34,193 nt of DNA, taken from the IMG/VR virus record IMGVR_UViG_3300032323_000774, positions 1 to 34,193 of that record; one strand, written 5' to 3'. The translations under genes and the position numbers were made by a program. This stretch comes from a virus. The notes below the pieces were generated by a model. That model was not told the DNA's origin. It saw nothing but the letters and a program-made list of their open reading frames with translations, and did no database searches. This document shows positions 22,053 through 29,783 of this stretch, in pieces (the stretch's first letter is position 1; each line of letters begins with the position of its first letter).

Positions 22053-24515
22053 TTAAAACGTGCCGCCGGAAATACCCGACCACACAGGAACACTTGAGCC
22101 CGCCGACGTGAGCACCTGCCCCGCCGTGCCATTGGCAATAAACGCTGTTGCACCAGAGCCTGTCTGATACGGGATTTGAGACGCTGCGCCGCCAGCCAAG
22201 TTTGTGGCTGTGGTGGCCGTCGTGGCGTTGCCGTTCAGCGCCGCCGTGATCGTGCCTGCTGAGAAGTTGCCCGACGCATCCCGCGCCACCACCTTGGAGG
22301 CCGTGTTGGCATCCGTTGCGTCCACGGCAAACGTCCGGGCCACCGAGCCGTTGTATGTCCCGCCGCTCGTCAGGTAAGTGCCTGCCGTCAGCGCGTTGGC
22401 CACAGAGCCAGCAGAGCCTGCAATGTTTCCAGACACCGCAGAGCCGTTGATGGCAATTGCCGTGTTTGTCACCGATGTGACTTGGCCCTGAGCATTGGTA
22501 ACAAAAACAGGCACCTGAGAGGCGGAGCCGTAAGTGCCCGCCGTCCCGATGTTGGTGATGCTAAATTGCGAGCCCGACAGCGTCAGGCCCGTGCCTGCCG
22601 TGTAGGTTCCAGCGCCGCTGAATTGAACCCAAACAACGGGATTGGTTCCGACCGTTACAACGTCATCAACCTGCACCCATCCTGTGTCCGCGTACAACGT
22701 TCCATTGGTGACAAAAGTGAAGTCACCTCCGGCAATTTCGATGGCTGTGTCAAAGTCGGTCGCCCGAGTCAAAACCGTCCCGCCTGTCGCCCAAGTATAA
22801 ATGCCGTTGTTGGCCTGCGCCGCCTCGTTCTTGACCAGCACCCGGTCGCCGTTGAGCAGGGTGTAGCCGTCCAGCACGGTCAAGGCAACCGAGAGCGTCA
22901 GCGTGGCTCCAACGCCAGCGGTGCCGTTGTTGTAGGTGACCGTGCCGCCCGTGATCGAGGCCAAAGTCGCAGGCGTTGCTGCCGCGCAGGAGGCATGCAC
23001 ATGCAGGCCCTCAGCCACCGCGTCAACATACTGTTTTGTTGCCAGCTGCAGGGCAGACGTGGGGTCTTGCGTCACCGCAACGGAGGTCAGGCCCGCCAAG
23101 GTCAGGCTGGTCGCGCCCAAAGCGATGCCCGTCGTGCCGATTGTCAGCGACGAGTTGGTCAGGCTTGAGTTGCCAATATTGGACAGCGTGTTGGCCGAGC
23201 CGCTGATGGTTTTGTTGGTCAGCGTCTGCGAGCCGGAAAGCGTCGCAACGCTGCTGTCAATCGAGATCGTCCGTGCGGCAGACCCGTCAAACGTTGTGCC
23301 CGAGCTGAGCTGCAAACCGGTGCCAACGGTAAGCGCGTTGGTTGTCACGGCCGTGATCGTGCCGGACCCGCCCAGGGCTACCGTGGTGCCGTTGAACGTG
23401 ACCGAAGGGAAGCTCAGCGCCGCATTCGGGATGTTTGAAAGCGTGTTCAACGAGGCGTCGATGGTCTTGTTCGTGAGTGCCTGCGTTCCGGTCAACGTCA
23501 CGCCGTCCGTGATGCCGTAGCCTGCAATCGTGGTGGGCGTGCCGGTCACGTTGGACCAAGCAGGCGTCACAGCCGTCGAGCTCGCGCTGGTCACCACGCC
23601 CTTGCTGTTCACCACCAGCACGGGCACCAGAGCGCCGGAGCCGTAGGTGTTGGCCACCACGCCCGAGGCAGGCAGGTCGTCGTTGACCATGGCCCGGAAT
23701 GTTGGATCAGCGTTGCCGCCGGACGTGGGGCCTGCAAAAAAACGATTTGCTGGGACAGGCGCAACAATCAGTGTTGAGCCCCAAGTGGGCGCGCCGGTAC
23801 CGCCTGACACCAGCACCTGGCCAGAAACCCCAGCGGGGCCAACATACAAACCATCACCACCGGACCAAACGACAGCGCCGGGCTGCATCGTCAGGCTCCG
23901 GCCGGTACCGCCTTGGTCAATCGGCAAAATGCCGTCGATCTGCGTCTGGTCGGCCAGGTCAACAGCCGGGTGGCGGTGGTCCGAGCGCGAAAGCGTCAGC
24001 GCCGCGCCTGCCGAGCCGGAGCCGGTACCGGTCAGCGGTGTGCCGCCGTAATTCACAGCAAGCGTGACATTCGATGACAACGGACCACCGCCGGTCAGGC
24101 CGTTTCCAGCGATCACCTCGCGGCTGGTGGGCACAAAGCCGGAAATCGACAGCGGTACCGATGTGGCCGACATCACGCGGCCCGTCGCGTCTACGGTAAG
24201 CTGGGGCACGCTGGTGCCATCGCCATAAACGCCAGGCGTCACGCCCGAGGCTGCCAGCTGCGTGGTCCCGATGCCGCCGTTGGCAACAAACAGGGTCACG
24301 TTCGAGGACAGAGCCCCGCCGCCTGTAAGCCCTGTGCCAGCAATCACCTGGCGCGAGGTCGGCACACCTGCGACGTTGAGCAGGTCACCGGCGCGGATTT
24401 TGTAGGTCACACCCTGATAAACGCCCACCAGCAGCGTGTCTTCCGATGCGGGGGTCGTGGGGATGGGCAGCTGCGTGATGCTGACCGGGATGAGGTTTGA
24501 TGGGACTTGTGCCAT
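22053..24515 (-). CDS. Large repeat-rich tail fibre
   Basis: Encodes 820 residues of Gly/Thr/Ser/Val-rich beta sequence. A repeat of about 77 residues begins PTSRQVIAGTGLTGGGALSS and recurs as PTSREVIAGNGLTGGGPLSS. LTNKTI(D/S)(A/G) repeats recur at about 350 and 430. Around residue 500 is YVDAVAEGLHVHASC and VLVKNEAAQANNGIYTWAT, a pattern from tail-fibre junction modules. Ends in PVWSGISGGTF. It lies just upstream of the S74 fibre, so it may be the proximal part of a two-protein fibre. No enzymatic motif is seen. Confidence 0.85.
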   Translation of the reverse strand: MAQVPSNLIPVSITQLPIPTTPASEDTLLVGVYQGVTYKIRAGDLLNVAGVPTSRQVIAGTGLTGGGALSSNVTLFVANGGIGTTQLAASGVTPGVYGDGTSVPQLTVDATGRVMSATSVPLSISGFVPTSREVIAGNGLTGGGPLSSNVTLAVNYGGTPLTGTGSGSAGAALTLSRSDHRHPAVDLADQTQIDGILPIDQGGTGRSLTMQPGAVVWSGGDGLYVGPAGVSGQVLVSGGTGAPTWGSTLIVAPVPANRFFAGPTSGGNADPTFRAMVNDDLPASGVVANTYGSGALVPVLVVNSKGVVTSASSTAVTPAWSNVTGTPTTIAGYGITDGVTLTGTQALTNKTIDASLNTLSNIPNAALSFPSVTFNGTTVALGGSGTITAVTTNALTVGTGLQLSSGTTFDGSAARTISIDSSVATLSGSQTLTNKTISGSANTLSNIGNSSLTNSSLTIGTTGIALGATSLTLAGLTSVAVTQDPTSALQLATKQYVDAVAEGLHVHASCAAATPATLASITGGTVTYNNGTAGVGATLTLSVALTVLDGYTLLNGDRVLVKNEAAQANNGIYTWATGGTVLTRATDFDTAIEIAGGDFTFVTNGTLYADTGWVQVDDVVTVGTNPVVWVQFSGAGTYTAGTGLTLSGSQFSITNIGTAGTYGSASQVPVFVTNAQGQVTSVTNTAIAINGSAVSGNIAGSAGSVANALTAGTYLTSGGTYNGSVARTFAVDATDANTASKVVARDASGNFSAGTITAALNGNATTATTATNLAGGAASQIPYQTGSGATAFIANGTAGQVLTSAGSSVPVWSGISGGTF

Positions 24516-24518
24516 TTT

Positions 24519-24827
24519 TTAATCCACGATGTAGATGAACCGCTGCCCATCCTCAGTCACAACAAAACGCGAACCGTCCTGCGTGATCATGCCGGAGGGG
24601 CTGGTTGTCAGGGGCACATCAGGCCGCACAAACGGCAAAACGATCTGATCCTCTTTGCGCGGAGCCAAACGGTACGGGTCGTAATCGTCCGTGTCCTCTT
24701 CGCAAACCATGAGCGCCGGGTAGTTTGGGTCCGGGTGCAGCTCGGCCAACCGGAACTTGCGCGAGCAACGGGCGCAAATGCCAATCCCGTAGGTTGGCTC
24801 TCCAGTGGGGTCGATGAACCTCGTCAT
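24519..24827 (-). CDS. Small Cys-containing late protein
   Basis: Encodes 102 residues from the ATG at 24827, in ATGA overlap with the gp4-like gene; a longer in-frame extension is not needed. The N-terminal part carries C18-x-x-C21 and C42, with D-rich sequence between (EEDTDDYDPYRL). It looks like a small zinc-stabilised domain. The C-terminal half has strand-type repeats (MITQDGSRFVVTEDGQRFIY). Between gp4-like and fibre genes, it may be a tail or fibre-assembly part. Function unknown. Confidence 0.78.
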   Translation of the reverse strand: MTRFIDPTGEPTYGIGICARCSRKFRLAELHPDPNYPALMVCEEDTDDYDPYRLAPRKEDQIVLPFVRPDVPLTTSPSGMITQDGSRFVVTEDGQRFIYIVD

Positions 24828-25816
24828 TTGGTATAGCAGCCAATGCCGGGGTTGATGTATGTGGGCGAGCCGTCGTTGTCTCCGTCCCACGCAGCCTGCC
24901 TTGCGAGGTACCACTTCTGGTCCAGCATGCCTACAAGGGATGGGTCCACAGAAGGCGTCTCAGCGGCCACCCGTGAGGCGAGCCCTGCCACGATGGCCTC
25001 AAGCCAGCGCTGCGGCACTTCGACGTCTTGGCGCAAATTTTCCGTGTCCATGATGTGGCGGTGACGCCACACAATCAGCTGTTGGTGCTCAGCCGCCAAG
25101 TTTGGCGATGGCCAGAGATTCATCACGGGCCGGGGCAGATCGCGCTGGAACCAGTACGTCAAAGGACGCCCCTGAAACACCTTGTTGCTCTGCGCCACGT
25201 AGGTGTCGCGGTTCAGAGCCCCCATGGGGATTTCTTGAGGCAAAGTGCCCAGATAGACTTCCTCCATCAGCAACGGCGCGCTGCTGGTGATGCGGAAAAA
25301 CTCTGTAGGCAGCGCAGGAACAATGTCCGTCCAGGTCCAATCGCCAGCGCCCGCAATCGTTGTTTGCGTGCCAACGGTTCTCCAGATGATGCCGTCGACC
25401 GAAGTCTGGAAAGTCAGATCAACGGCCGCGCCGAGCCATTTCACGCCGACAGTGTTCACAGTACCAACGCCGCCTTCTTGGTCGGTGAAGTCCACGGTGT
25501 AGCTCTGAGGCAGGGAAACGGTCGCGCCCGTCAGCTCCTGCAGCGTGCGCAGGTTGGCGTTCAAAACCTCAACGGTTCCGTTGCTCAGCGTGACAATCGG
25601 CTGGCCGACGTAAAACGGGTAAATCTGGCGCTCGATGCACCAGCTCGGGGTCTTTGTGTTGGCCAGGTCGCTCAGCAGCAAATACAGGGCTTCGAGCGCG
25701 TAGCTCTGCATTTCCGCTGTGATTGCTTGCGCTGGCAGGCGGCAACGACGAAAGGCGGTATCGACCACCTTCAGTGCATTGAATGTCGTGTTGCTGATGC
25801 TGCCGGAAAAGGCCAT
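24824..25816 (-). CDS. P22 gp4-like tail accessory factor with inserted domain
   Basis: Encodes 330 residues. Residues 10-60 (ALKVVDTAFRRCRLPAQAIT, ALEALYLLLSDLANTKTPSW) and 200-300 (FQGRPLTYWFQRD, NLWPSP, QRWLEAIVAGLASRVAAETP) match the gp4 family, which binds under the portal and completes the head-tail joint. Between about 96 and 190 is a beta-rich, Gly/Thr-rich insert (VSLPQSYTVDFTD, VDLTFQTSVDGIIW). This resembles a carbohydrate-binding-like domain and is longer than the usual family length. Follows a spacer that may hold a terminator and promoter. Confidence 0.8.
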   Translation of the reverse strand: MAFSGSISNTTFNALKVVDTAFRRCRLPAQAITAEMQSYALEALYLLLSDLANTKTPSWCIERQIYPFYVGQPIVTLSNGTVEVLNANLRTLQELTGATVSLPQSYTVDFTDQEGGVGTVNTVGVKWLGAAVDLTFQTSVDGIIWRTVGTQTTIAGAGDWTWTDIVPALPTEFFRITSSAPLLMEEVYLGTLPQEIPMGALNRDTYVAQSNKVFQGRPLTYWFQRDLPRPVMNLWPSPNLAAEHQQLIVWRHRHIMDTENLRQDVEVPQRWLEAIVAGLASRVAAETPSVDPSLVGMLDQKWYLARQAAWDGDNDGSPTYINPGIGCYTK

Positions 25817-25880
25817 GCTAACTCCGTGAGTGGTCGTCAGATGGCCGCCGATCCAGCGTGCCCTTTTGAGGGTTTGGGGA

Positions 25881-25928
25881 ATTGTAGATCAAGAGGTGGT
25901 GAGGCGGCAATCAAAGCCGCCCCCTCTT
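25881..25928 (-). promoter_or_regulatory. Spacer with hairpin and possible promoter
   Basis: The 114-base gap 25817-25930 holds a hairpin: inner stem GGCGGC (25903-25908) with GCCGCC (25916-25921), outer AAGAGG (25891-25896) with CCTCTT (25923-25928). It is probably a terminator of the upstream unit, though without a T-run. A TACAAT element follows on the minus strand (25886 down to 25881); no good -35 is at the right distance. Low certainty. Confidence 0.4.
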
Positions 25929-25930
25929 AA

Positions 25931-26470
25931 TCAGCTTTTGTAGGCCTTGCCGCCGCACATCATCTTGGCCACCTTGCCGCCAGACTTCATGGCCAGCATC
26001 GGCTCGCGGGAAGCCACGGGGACCATCTTGCGCACGGGCGCTTGCACCTTGCGGCTGGTCATGGCCGACTCGCGGCGCATGGTTGGCGTCTCCGCCATTT
26101 CACGCTTTTCCATGGCTTCGACGCGTGGCACCTTGCCGCCTTTGGCCAGCTTGGTCATGGGCTCACCCTTGTGCAGGGCTTTCTCATGCTTGTGAACAGC
26201 CTTGGCCACGACCTTTTTGTCCATCGCCACATCTTCATGCACTGCGCCGCCCTTGGCCAGCTTCAGTGTGGGGAGGTTGGGCGCGACGGGCTTGGAGCCC
26301 TTGATGCCAAAGTTCTTGTTGCCCTTAATGCCCAGCTTACTGTTTTCAGGGTGCATGTTCTGACCCTTGAAGCCGGGAGACTCAACCTTGCCGCCCCGGG
26401 CGTATTTCACTGCGCCGCCTTCGGATTTCTTGGTCCCGAAGTCGAACTCTTTAACGTATGTGCAACCCAT
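25931..26470 (-). CDS. Lys/Gly-rich GGKV-repeat virion protein
   Basis: Encodes 179 residues, strongly basic and low-complexity. The motif (A/S)(K/R)GG(K/A)V recurs: GGAV at 18, ARGGKV at 24, AKGGAV at 72, AKGGKV at 109, SGGKV at 163, CGGKA at 172. LGIKGNK and FGIKGSK repeat near 47-60. No membrane or enzyme segment is visible. Positive charge and position in the capsid gene set suggest DNA or membrane contact inside the virion, but that is inference. Related ARGG motifs occur in the 618-residue virion protein. Confidence 0.75.
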   Translation of the reverse strand: MGCTYVKEFDFGTKKSEGGAVKYARGGKVESPGFKGQNMHPENSKLGIKGNKNFGIKGSKPVAPNLPTLKLAKGGAVHEDVAMDKKVVAKAVHKHEKALHKGEPMTKLAKGGKVPRVEAMEKREMAETPTMRRESAMTSRKVQAPVRKMVPVASREPMLAMKSGGKVAKMMCGGKAYKS

Positions 26471-26491
26471 GGTGCGCTCCTTTAACCCCTC

Positions 26492-26725
26492 TCAGGGTTG
26501 GATTTTTAGATTGTCGATCTTGCGCTCAATCCGGTCAAACCGGTCGAGCAATTGCTGCACGTCGGCGCGAAACTCGGTGCGCGTGATGTGGTCGCGAGCA
26601 ACCTCCTCACGCGTCTTGTTCAGCAAAATGCTGATCCGGTTGAGTTCGGCAAACTTCTCCTTGAGCACGAACCCCAGCAATGCAACGATTGCTGTGAGCA
26701 CGATGTTCCAGACCATCATTTCCAT
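26492..26725 (-). CDS. Small membrane-anchored coiled-coil protein
   Basis: Encodes 77 residues. An N-terminal membrane helix (MMVWNIVLTAIVALLGFVL, about 3-21) is followed by a charged coiled coil to the end (DRFDRIERKIDNL). From memory, similar proteins occur near capsid genes in other freshwater phages without known role. The layout also fits an i-spanin or a virion-attached membrane protein. Gene order places it well away from the lysis cassette. Confidence 0.76.
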   Translation of the reverse strand: MEMMVWNIVLTAIVALLGFVLKEKFAELNRISILLNKTREEVARDHITRTEFRADVQQLLDRFDRIERKIDNLKIQP

Positions 26726-26735
26726 GATGGCCCTC

Positions 26736-27146
26736 TTAGGCAGTCGCGTAGGTTTTGATGGCCTCGATCACGATGGTGTAAGTGTCGCCAGCAGTGGGAT
26801 CGCCTGTCGTGAACAAAACATCCCCGGTGACACCAGCGCCCGCGTTGCTTGGCAAACCACCAAAAGATGAGAAGTCCATCAGGTAGTTTGTGTTTTGAGG
26901 CACCAACCAAGCATAAGCATCGGTGGTTGCATCAAACAAGATGCGAACGTTCATGCCGTGGCAAGAACTCCAAATCTTGTTGATCTTCACCCCGTTGCAC
27001 GCCAGCCCGGAAGCATTGGGTCGCAAGTCCGAGACGTTAATCTTGATCGCACCAGTCTCGCCAGTGCCATCGCTGATGTTGGTGAACTTGCCGATGAACA
27101 GGCGCTCACCGTCAAGTATCGTTTGTGAGGTGACTGCGTCAGCCAT
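26736..27146 (-). CDS. Virion structural protein, likely minor head/decoration
   Basis: Encodes 136 residues, beta-rich, beginning MADAVTSQTILDGERLFIG and containing TNISDGTGETGAIKINVS and GAGVTGDVLFTTGD. From memory, close relatives with this start and TNISDGTGE segment are widespread in aquatic phages next to capsid genes and are annotated as structural. No transmembrane segments. The neighbouring 110-residue protein is similarly small and beta-rich. Its precise place in the virion is unknown. Confidence 0.78.
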   Translation of the reverse strand: MADAVTSQTILDGERLFIGKFTNISDGTGETGAIKINVSDLRPNASGLACNGVKINKIWSSCHGMNVRILFDATTDAYAWLVPQNTNYLMDFSSFGGLPSNAGAGVTGDVLFTTGDPTAGDTYTIVIEAIKTYATA

Positions 27147-27158
27147 GTTTCACTCCGA

Positions 27159-27491
27159 TCAAGCGGCGATGACGATCACGCCAAAGGTCGCGGCAGCGGG
27201 GTCAACAGGGGAGGCGGTGATGTTGGACGCACGAATGGTCACGGTGTTTGCAGCCGAGACAAATGCGTTGAAGATCAAACCAGCAGCAGGAGCGGCGGGC
27301 AGAGCCATAACCACTTCATCACCCACGGCAGCGCCGGTCACGGTGATGGTCAGGTCGGCCTGAGCGGCAGCGGCAATCGAGCCAAAATTCAGGGAAGCGG
27401 AGCCGGACAGCACTTTGGTGATGGTGTTGCCGTTGCCAGCGATGAAGCCGTTCAAAGAGCGTACTGGGCCGGTGAAGGTGGTCAAAGCCAT
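27159..27491 (-). CDS. Small beta-rich virion protein
   Basis: Encodes 110 residues, with AAGGAAAC upstream of the ATG. Ala/Thr/Val-rich (ADLTITVTGAAVGDEVVMAL, AANTVTIRASNITAS), a pattern of a small beta-sandwich. From memory, proteins like this follow the capsid gene in several phages as decoration or fibre-like structural proteins. It is separated from the capsid gene by a 128-base structured spacer. Confidence 0.76.
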   Translation of the reverse strand: MALTTFTGPVRSLNGFIAGNGNTITKVLSGSASLNFGSIAAAAQADLTITVTGAAVGDEVVMALPAAPAAGLIFNAFVSAANTVTIRASNITASPVDPAAATFGVIVIAA

Positions 27492-27515
27492 GATGTTTCC
27501 TTACATGCAAGTTGT

Positions 27516-27608
27516 GCGCAGCCGTCTGCATGTCGTCGGCCAGGGCGGGCCGTCTGCTGCGCTGTTCAAAGGTACCCAACAAAGCCCCCGCTTTTTGAGC
27601 AGGGGCTT
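27516..27608 (-). terminator. Terminator-like stem and second hairpin after capsid gene
   Basis: The 128-base gap (27492-27619) contains a 10-bp stem with one G-T pair (27582-27591 with 27599-27608), loop of 7 bases. On the minus strand it is followed by TGTTGG, so termination would be partial. Nearer the next gene, GCGCAGC (27516-27522) pairs with GCTGCGC (27556-27562) and encloses CGGCC (27537-27541) with GGCCG (27548-27552). Partial read-through would keep capsid mRNA abundant. Confidence 0.65.
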
Positions 27609-27619
27609 CATTTGGCATC

Positions 27620-28534
27620 TTAGACGCCGGAGGTGCCGAACACACCGCGTGGGTCAGTCCAGCCCAGAACGTAACGCTCTGTGGCCTTGTAACGCATGCT
27701 GTCTGTTTCGAAGTCGCCTTCCATGGATTTCTCCAGGCCGCGACGCATCAACAGTTTCAGACCTTCGGGAGCGTCGGTCTGAACCCACCAGGCTGTGGTG
27801 GAGGTGATACGAGACAGGTTGGCTTGGCCTTCCGACAGCAAGCCCATGGATTTCACGGGGTTGATGTCGTTGTCAGCGGTGCCAGTGCGCAAAACAGACT
27901 TCAGCAGCACTTCAGCCGAGAACACATTGGAAGGACCAGTGACGATCTTCTTGGGTGTCAGGCGGATACGCTTGCCGTTGTTGTCCACTGCGTTGCGGAT
28001 CTGAATCAAGATCTGCTCAAGGGAGGTTTGCGACAGGGCGGCAGAGGTGGTCAGCTGGTTGCTGAACGTGCCGTTGACGATGGGGTGCGATGCGGACACC
28101 AGAGAAACGCCGTCGCCGCCTGTGTACGCGCCGTTGAAGGCACGGTTCAGGATGTTGGCAGCCAGAGTCTCTTTGGTCTCGATCAGCGACTGAGCCAAGT
28201 GCTTGGCGTAAGTCTGGCCGATACGGATGTGGTCGCCGTCTTCAACCAGAACTTTGGTCAAAGCGAAGGCCAAGCCGTACACCTTGTACAGGTAGCGCTG
28301 CAGGAACAGCACGCCGCCGGACTGATACGTCACTGCCATGCCGTCGGGCAGCTCAGGAGCTGCGCCGAAGCCGTACAAGACGGGCTCTTCATGGTAGTTG
28401 CGTGGGATGCCTTTTTGCTCGCGGAAGACTTGCTTCCACTCGTCGGCACGTTGCTCATAAACACCGTCGAACACCTCATTCAAGATGGGCTCGACTACGG
28501 AACGAAAGTCCGTACTGCGCATTGGGGTTGCCAT
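27620..28534 (-). CDS. Major capsid protein
   Basis: Encodes 304 residues, preceded by a near-perfect AAGGAGGG ribosome site (strongest in the window), as expected for the most abundant protein. Segments with capsid character are ANILNRAFNGAYTGGDGVSL, SASHPIVNGTFSNQL, LEQILIQIRNAVDNNGKRIR and RYKATERYVLGWTDPRGVFG. Length and pattern fit HK97-fold major capsid proteins of podoviruses, likely assembled on the scaffold encoded upstream. The next gene is reached through a leader with a terminator-like stem. Confidence 0.88.
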   Translation of the reverse strand: MATPMRSTDFRSVVEPILNEVFDGVYEQRADEWKQVFREQKGIPRNYHEEPVLYGFGAAPELPDGMAVTYQSGGVLFLQRYLYKVYGLAFALTKVLVEDGDHIRIGQTYAKHLAQSLIETKETLAANILNRAFNGAYTGGDGVSLVSASHPIVNGTFSNQLTTSAALSQTSLEQILIQIRNAVDNNGKRIRLTPKKIVTGPSNVFSAEVLLKSVLRTGTADNDINPVKSMGLLSEGQANLSRITSTTAWWVQTDAPEGLKLLMRRGLEKSMEGDFETDSMRYKATERYVLGWTDPRGVFGTSGV

Positions 28535-28547
28535 TTTTCAGCCCTCC

Positions 28548-29147
28548 TTAGATGCTGTTGACTGGAGCTTTGTAGTGGTGTTCGTTGATACGAACGGTCG
28601 CAACCACATAAGCGTCTGTCAAAGAGTCGTTGATGTTGTAACCAAAACCAGTGATCTGGAACTGGCCAGATGTGGATTGGATTACGCCGAGTTGAGTGCT
28701 GCTCAGGCCCGTGCGGGTCGAGCCGCCAGGAGAGGCCACAGTCCAGTCACACTCTTCGCCAACAGCCGTTTGCACGGTGGTGGTGCCGGGTGTACCTGGG
28801 TTTGTGTACTGCACATCAAACAGCGTTTCTGGGTCGTCATACACCCAAGCAACGATCTCGGTGCCTGTGGTGCCGCTTGGCCAGAAGGGGCTGATGGTAG
28901 GCTTGCCGGAGGCGTCCAGGTACTGGCAGCCAGCAAAGATTCCCAAGAGGGAAATGCCGTCTGTAGTGCCGTCACGGGTGCCGTCAGAGGTGCCCAGTTG
29001 AATAACACCAGCGTCGGTCAACTTCACGGGGTCACCCGAGAAAATGTTGGCGGCGTAGGCGCTCGCTACGGTGTAGGCTTTCGGACGCATCTGACCACTG
29101 TTGTGGAAAGAAGCACGGAAGCCAAAAGGTGCGCTTGTCGAGGACAT
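28548..29147 (-). CDS. Probable head decoration protein
   Basis: Encodes 199 residues, ATG at 29147 with AAGGAG upstream. Starts MSSTSAPFGFRASFHNSGQ, beta-rich, Gly/Thr-heavy (GTSDGTRDGTTDGISLLG). From memory, proteins with this SSTSAP(F/Y)GFR start lie directly before the capsid gene in aquatic podoviruses and are called structural. It probably decorates or stabilises the capsid. No membrane segment. Confidence 0.78.
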   Translation of the reverse strand: MSSTSAPFGFRASFHNSGQMRPKAYTVASAYAANIFSGDPVKLTDAGVIQLGTSDGTRDGTTDGISLLGIFAGCQYLDASGKPTISPFWPSGTTGTEIVAWVYDDPETLFDVQYTNPGTPGTTTVQTAVGEECDWTVASPGGSTRTGLSSTQLGVIQSTSGQFQITGFGYNINDSLTDAYVVATVRINEHHYKAPVNSI

Positions 29148-29187
29148 TTAGCGTTCTCCTTAAGGGATTGATGAATGGACCAAAGTT

Positions 29188-29718
29188 TCAGGTCAGCTCA
29201 AAACGAGCTTCTCTGCGTTGCCCAATCTCCGTCATGCCATCACCCATGTCAATCCGCGACTTTGATGCGCGAGCTTGCTGCTCCATAAACTCAGCCGTGT
29301 CGGTGAGCTTTTCCTCTTCGCGCATAGGCGCGTCGTGGTGAGCTTCCTGCATGTACTTCTCGTACAGGCTGATCGGGAGTTTGAAAGCGAGCATCTCGTT
29401 CACCCCAATAAAGCCCTGCCAATCGCCGGTTTTCAGCGTGACATATTCCCAGCCTGGAACATCCTCAGGCTTCAATGGCTCGTAACCCAGCCGCATTCTC
29501 ATGTGGATGGAGTCTCGGGGGTTGGTCGTGGTCAGCCAGCAGCAATGCCAGCCGTCGAGTTTGGGCAAGTCCGGTAGAGAGGACTGGTGGAACTGCTGTC
29601 GGAACATTTCAACCCGCTCGTCATCGGACAAAGCACGCGATTCTGTTGCAGCACGATCTACCATCGCACGGCCAACGCGGTTGTCACCAGCAGATTTCTT
29701 TAAGCGTTCATCGGACAT
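29188..29718 (-). CDS. Conserved late protein, unknown function
   Basis: Encodes 176 residues. The first gene behind the minus-strand promoter at 29748. Acidic and helical N-terminus (SDERLKKSAGDNRVGRAMVD), a Trp/Cys segment (GWHCCWLTTTNPRDS, 56-70), then GWEYVTLKTGDWQGFIGVNEM (89-109) and a helical, charged end. From memory, it resembles unnamed proteins located between scaffold and capsid genes in related phages. Possibly a head-assembly part. No enzyme motif was seen. Confidence 0.78.
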   Translation of the reverse strand: MSDERLKKSAGDNRVGRAMVDRAATESRALSDDERVEMFRQQFHQSSLPDLPKLDGWHCCWLTTTNPRDSIHMRMRLGYEPLKPEDVPGWEYVTLKTGDWQGFIGVNEMLAFKLPISLYEKYMQEAHHDAPMREEEKLTDTAEFMEQQARASKSRIDMGDGMTEIGQRREARFELT

Positions 29719-29747
29719 TTTTCTCGCTCCTTTCAGCGATTGGGAAA

Positions 29748-29775
29748 ATTATAGGACGGATTTCAAAAAACACAA
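29748..29775 (-). promoter_or_regulatory. Promoter before capsid transcription unit
   Basis: Minus strand: perfect -10 TATAAT (29753 down to 29748), 16-base spacer, and -35-like TTGTGT (29775 down to 29770). It lies in the 65-base gap between the scaffold stop and the next ATG, about 30 bases from the start codon. CGCGGTT occurs twice just upstream (29776-29782 and 29789-29795). The core is shared with the promoter at 17706. Confidence 0.6.
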
Positions 29776-29783
29776 CGCGGTTT

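Noticed and set aside
20595-24515. Diversity-generating retroelement
   Set aside because: Fibre genes repeat, but no reverse transcriptase, template repeat or adenine-specific variation pattern is visible in the window.
27319-27645. Minus-strand frame (MPNEAPAQ...) through the post-capsid spacer
   Set aside because: It covers the terminator-like stem and then runs out of frame over the next gene; no good ribosome site.
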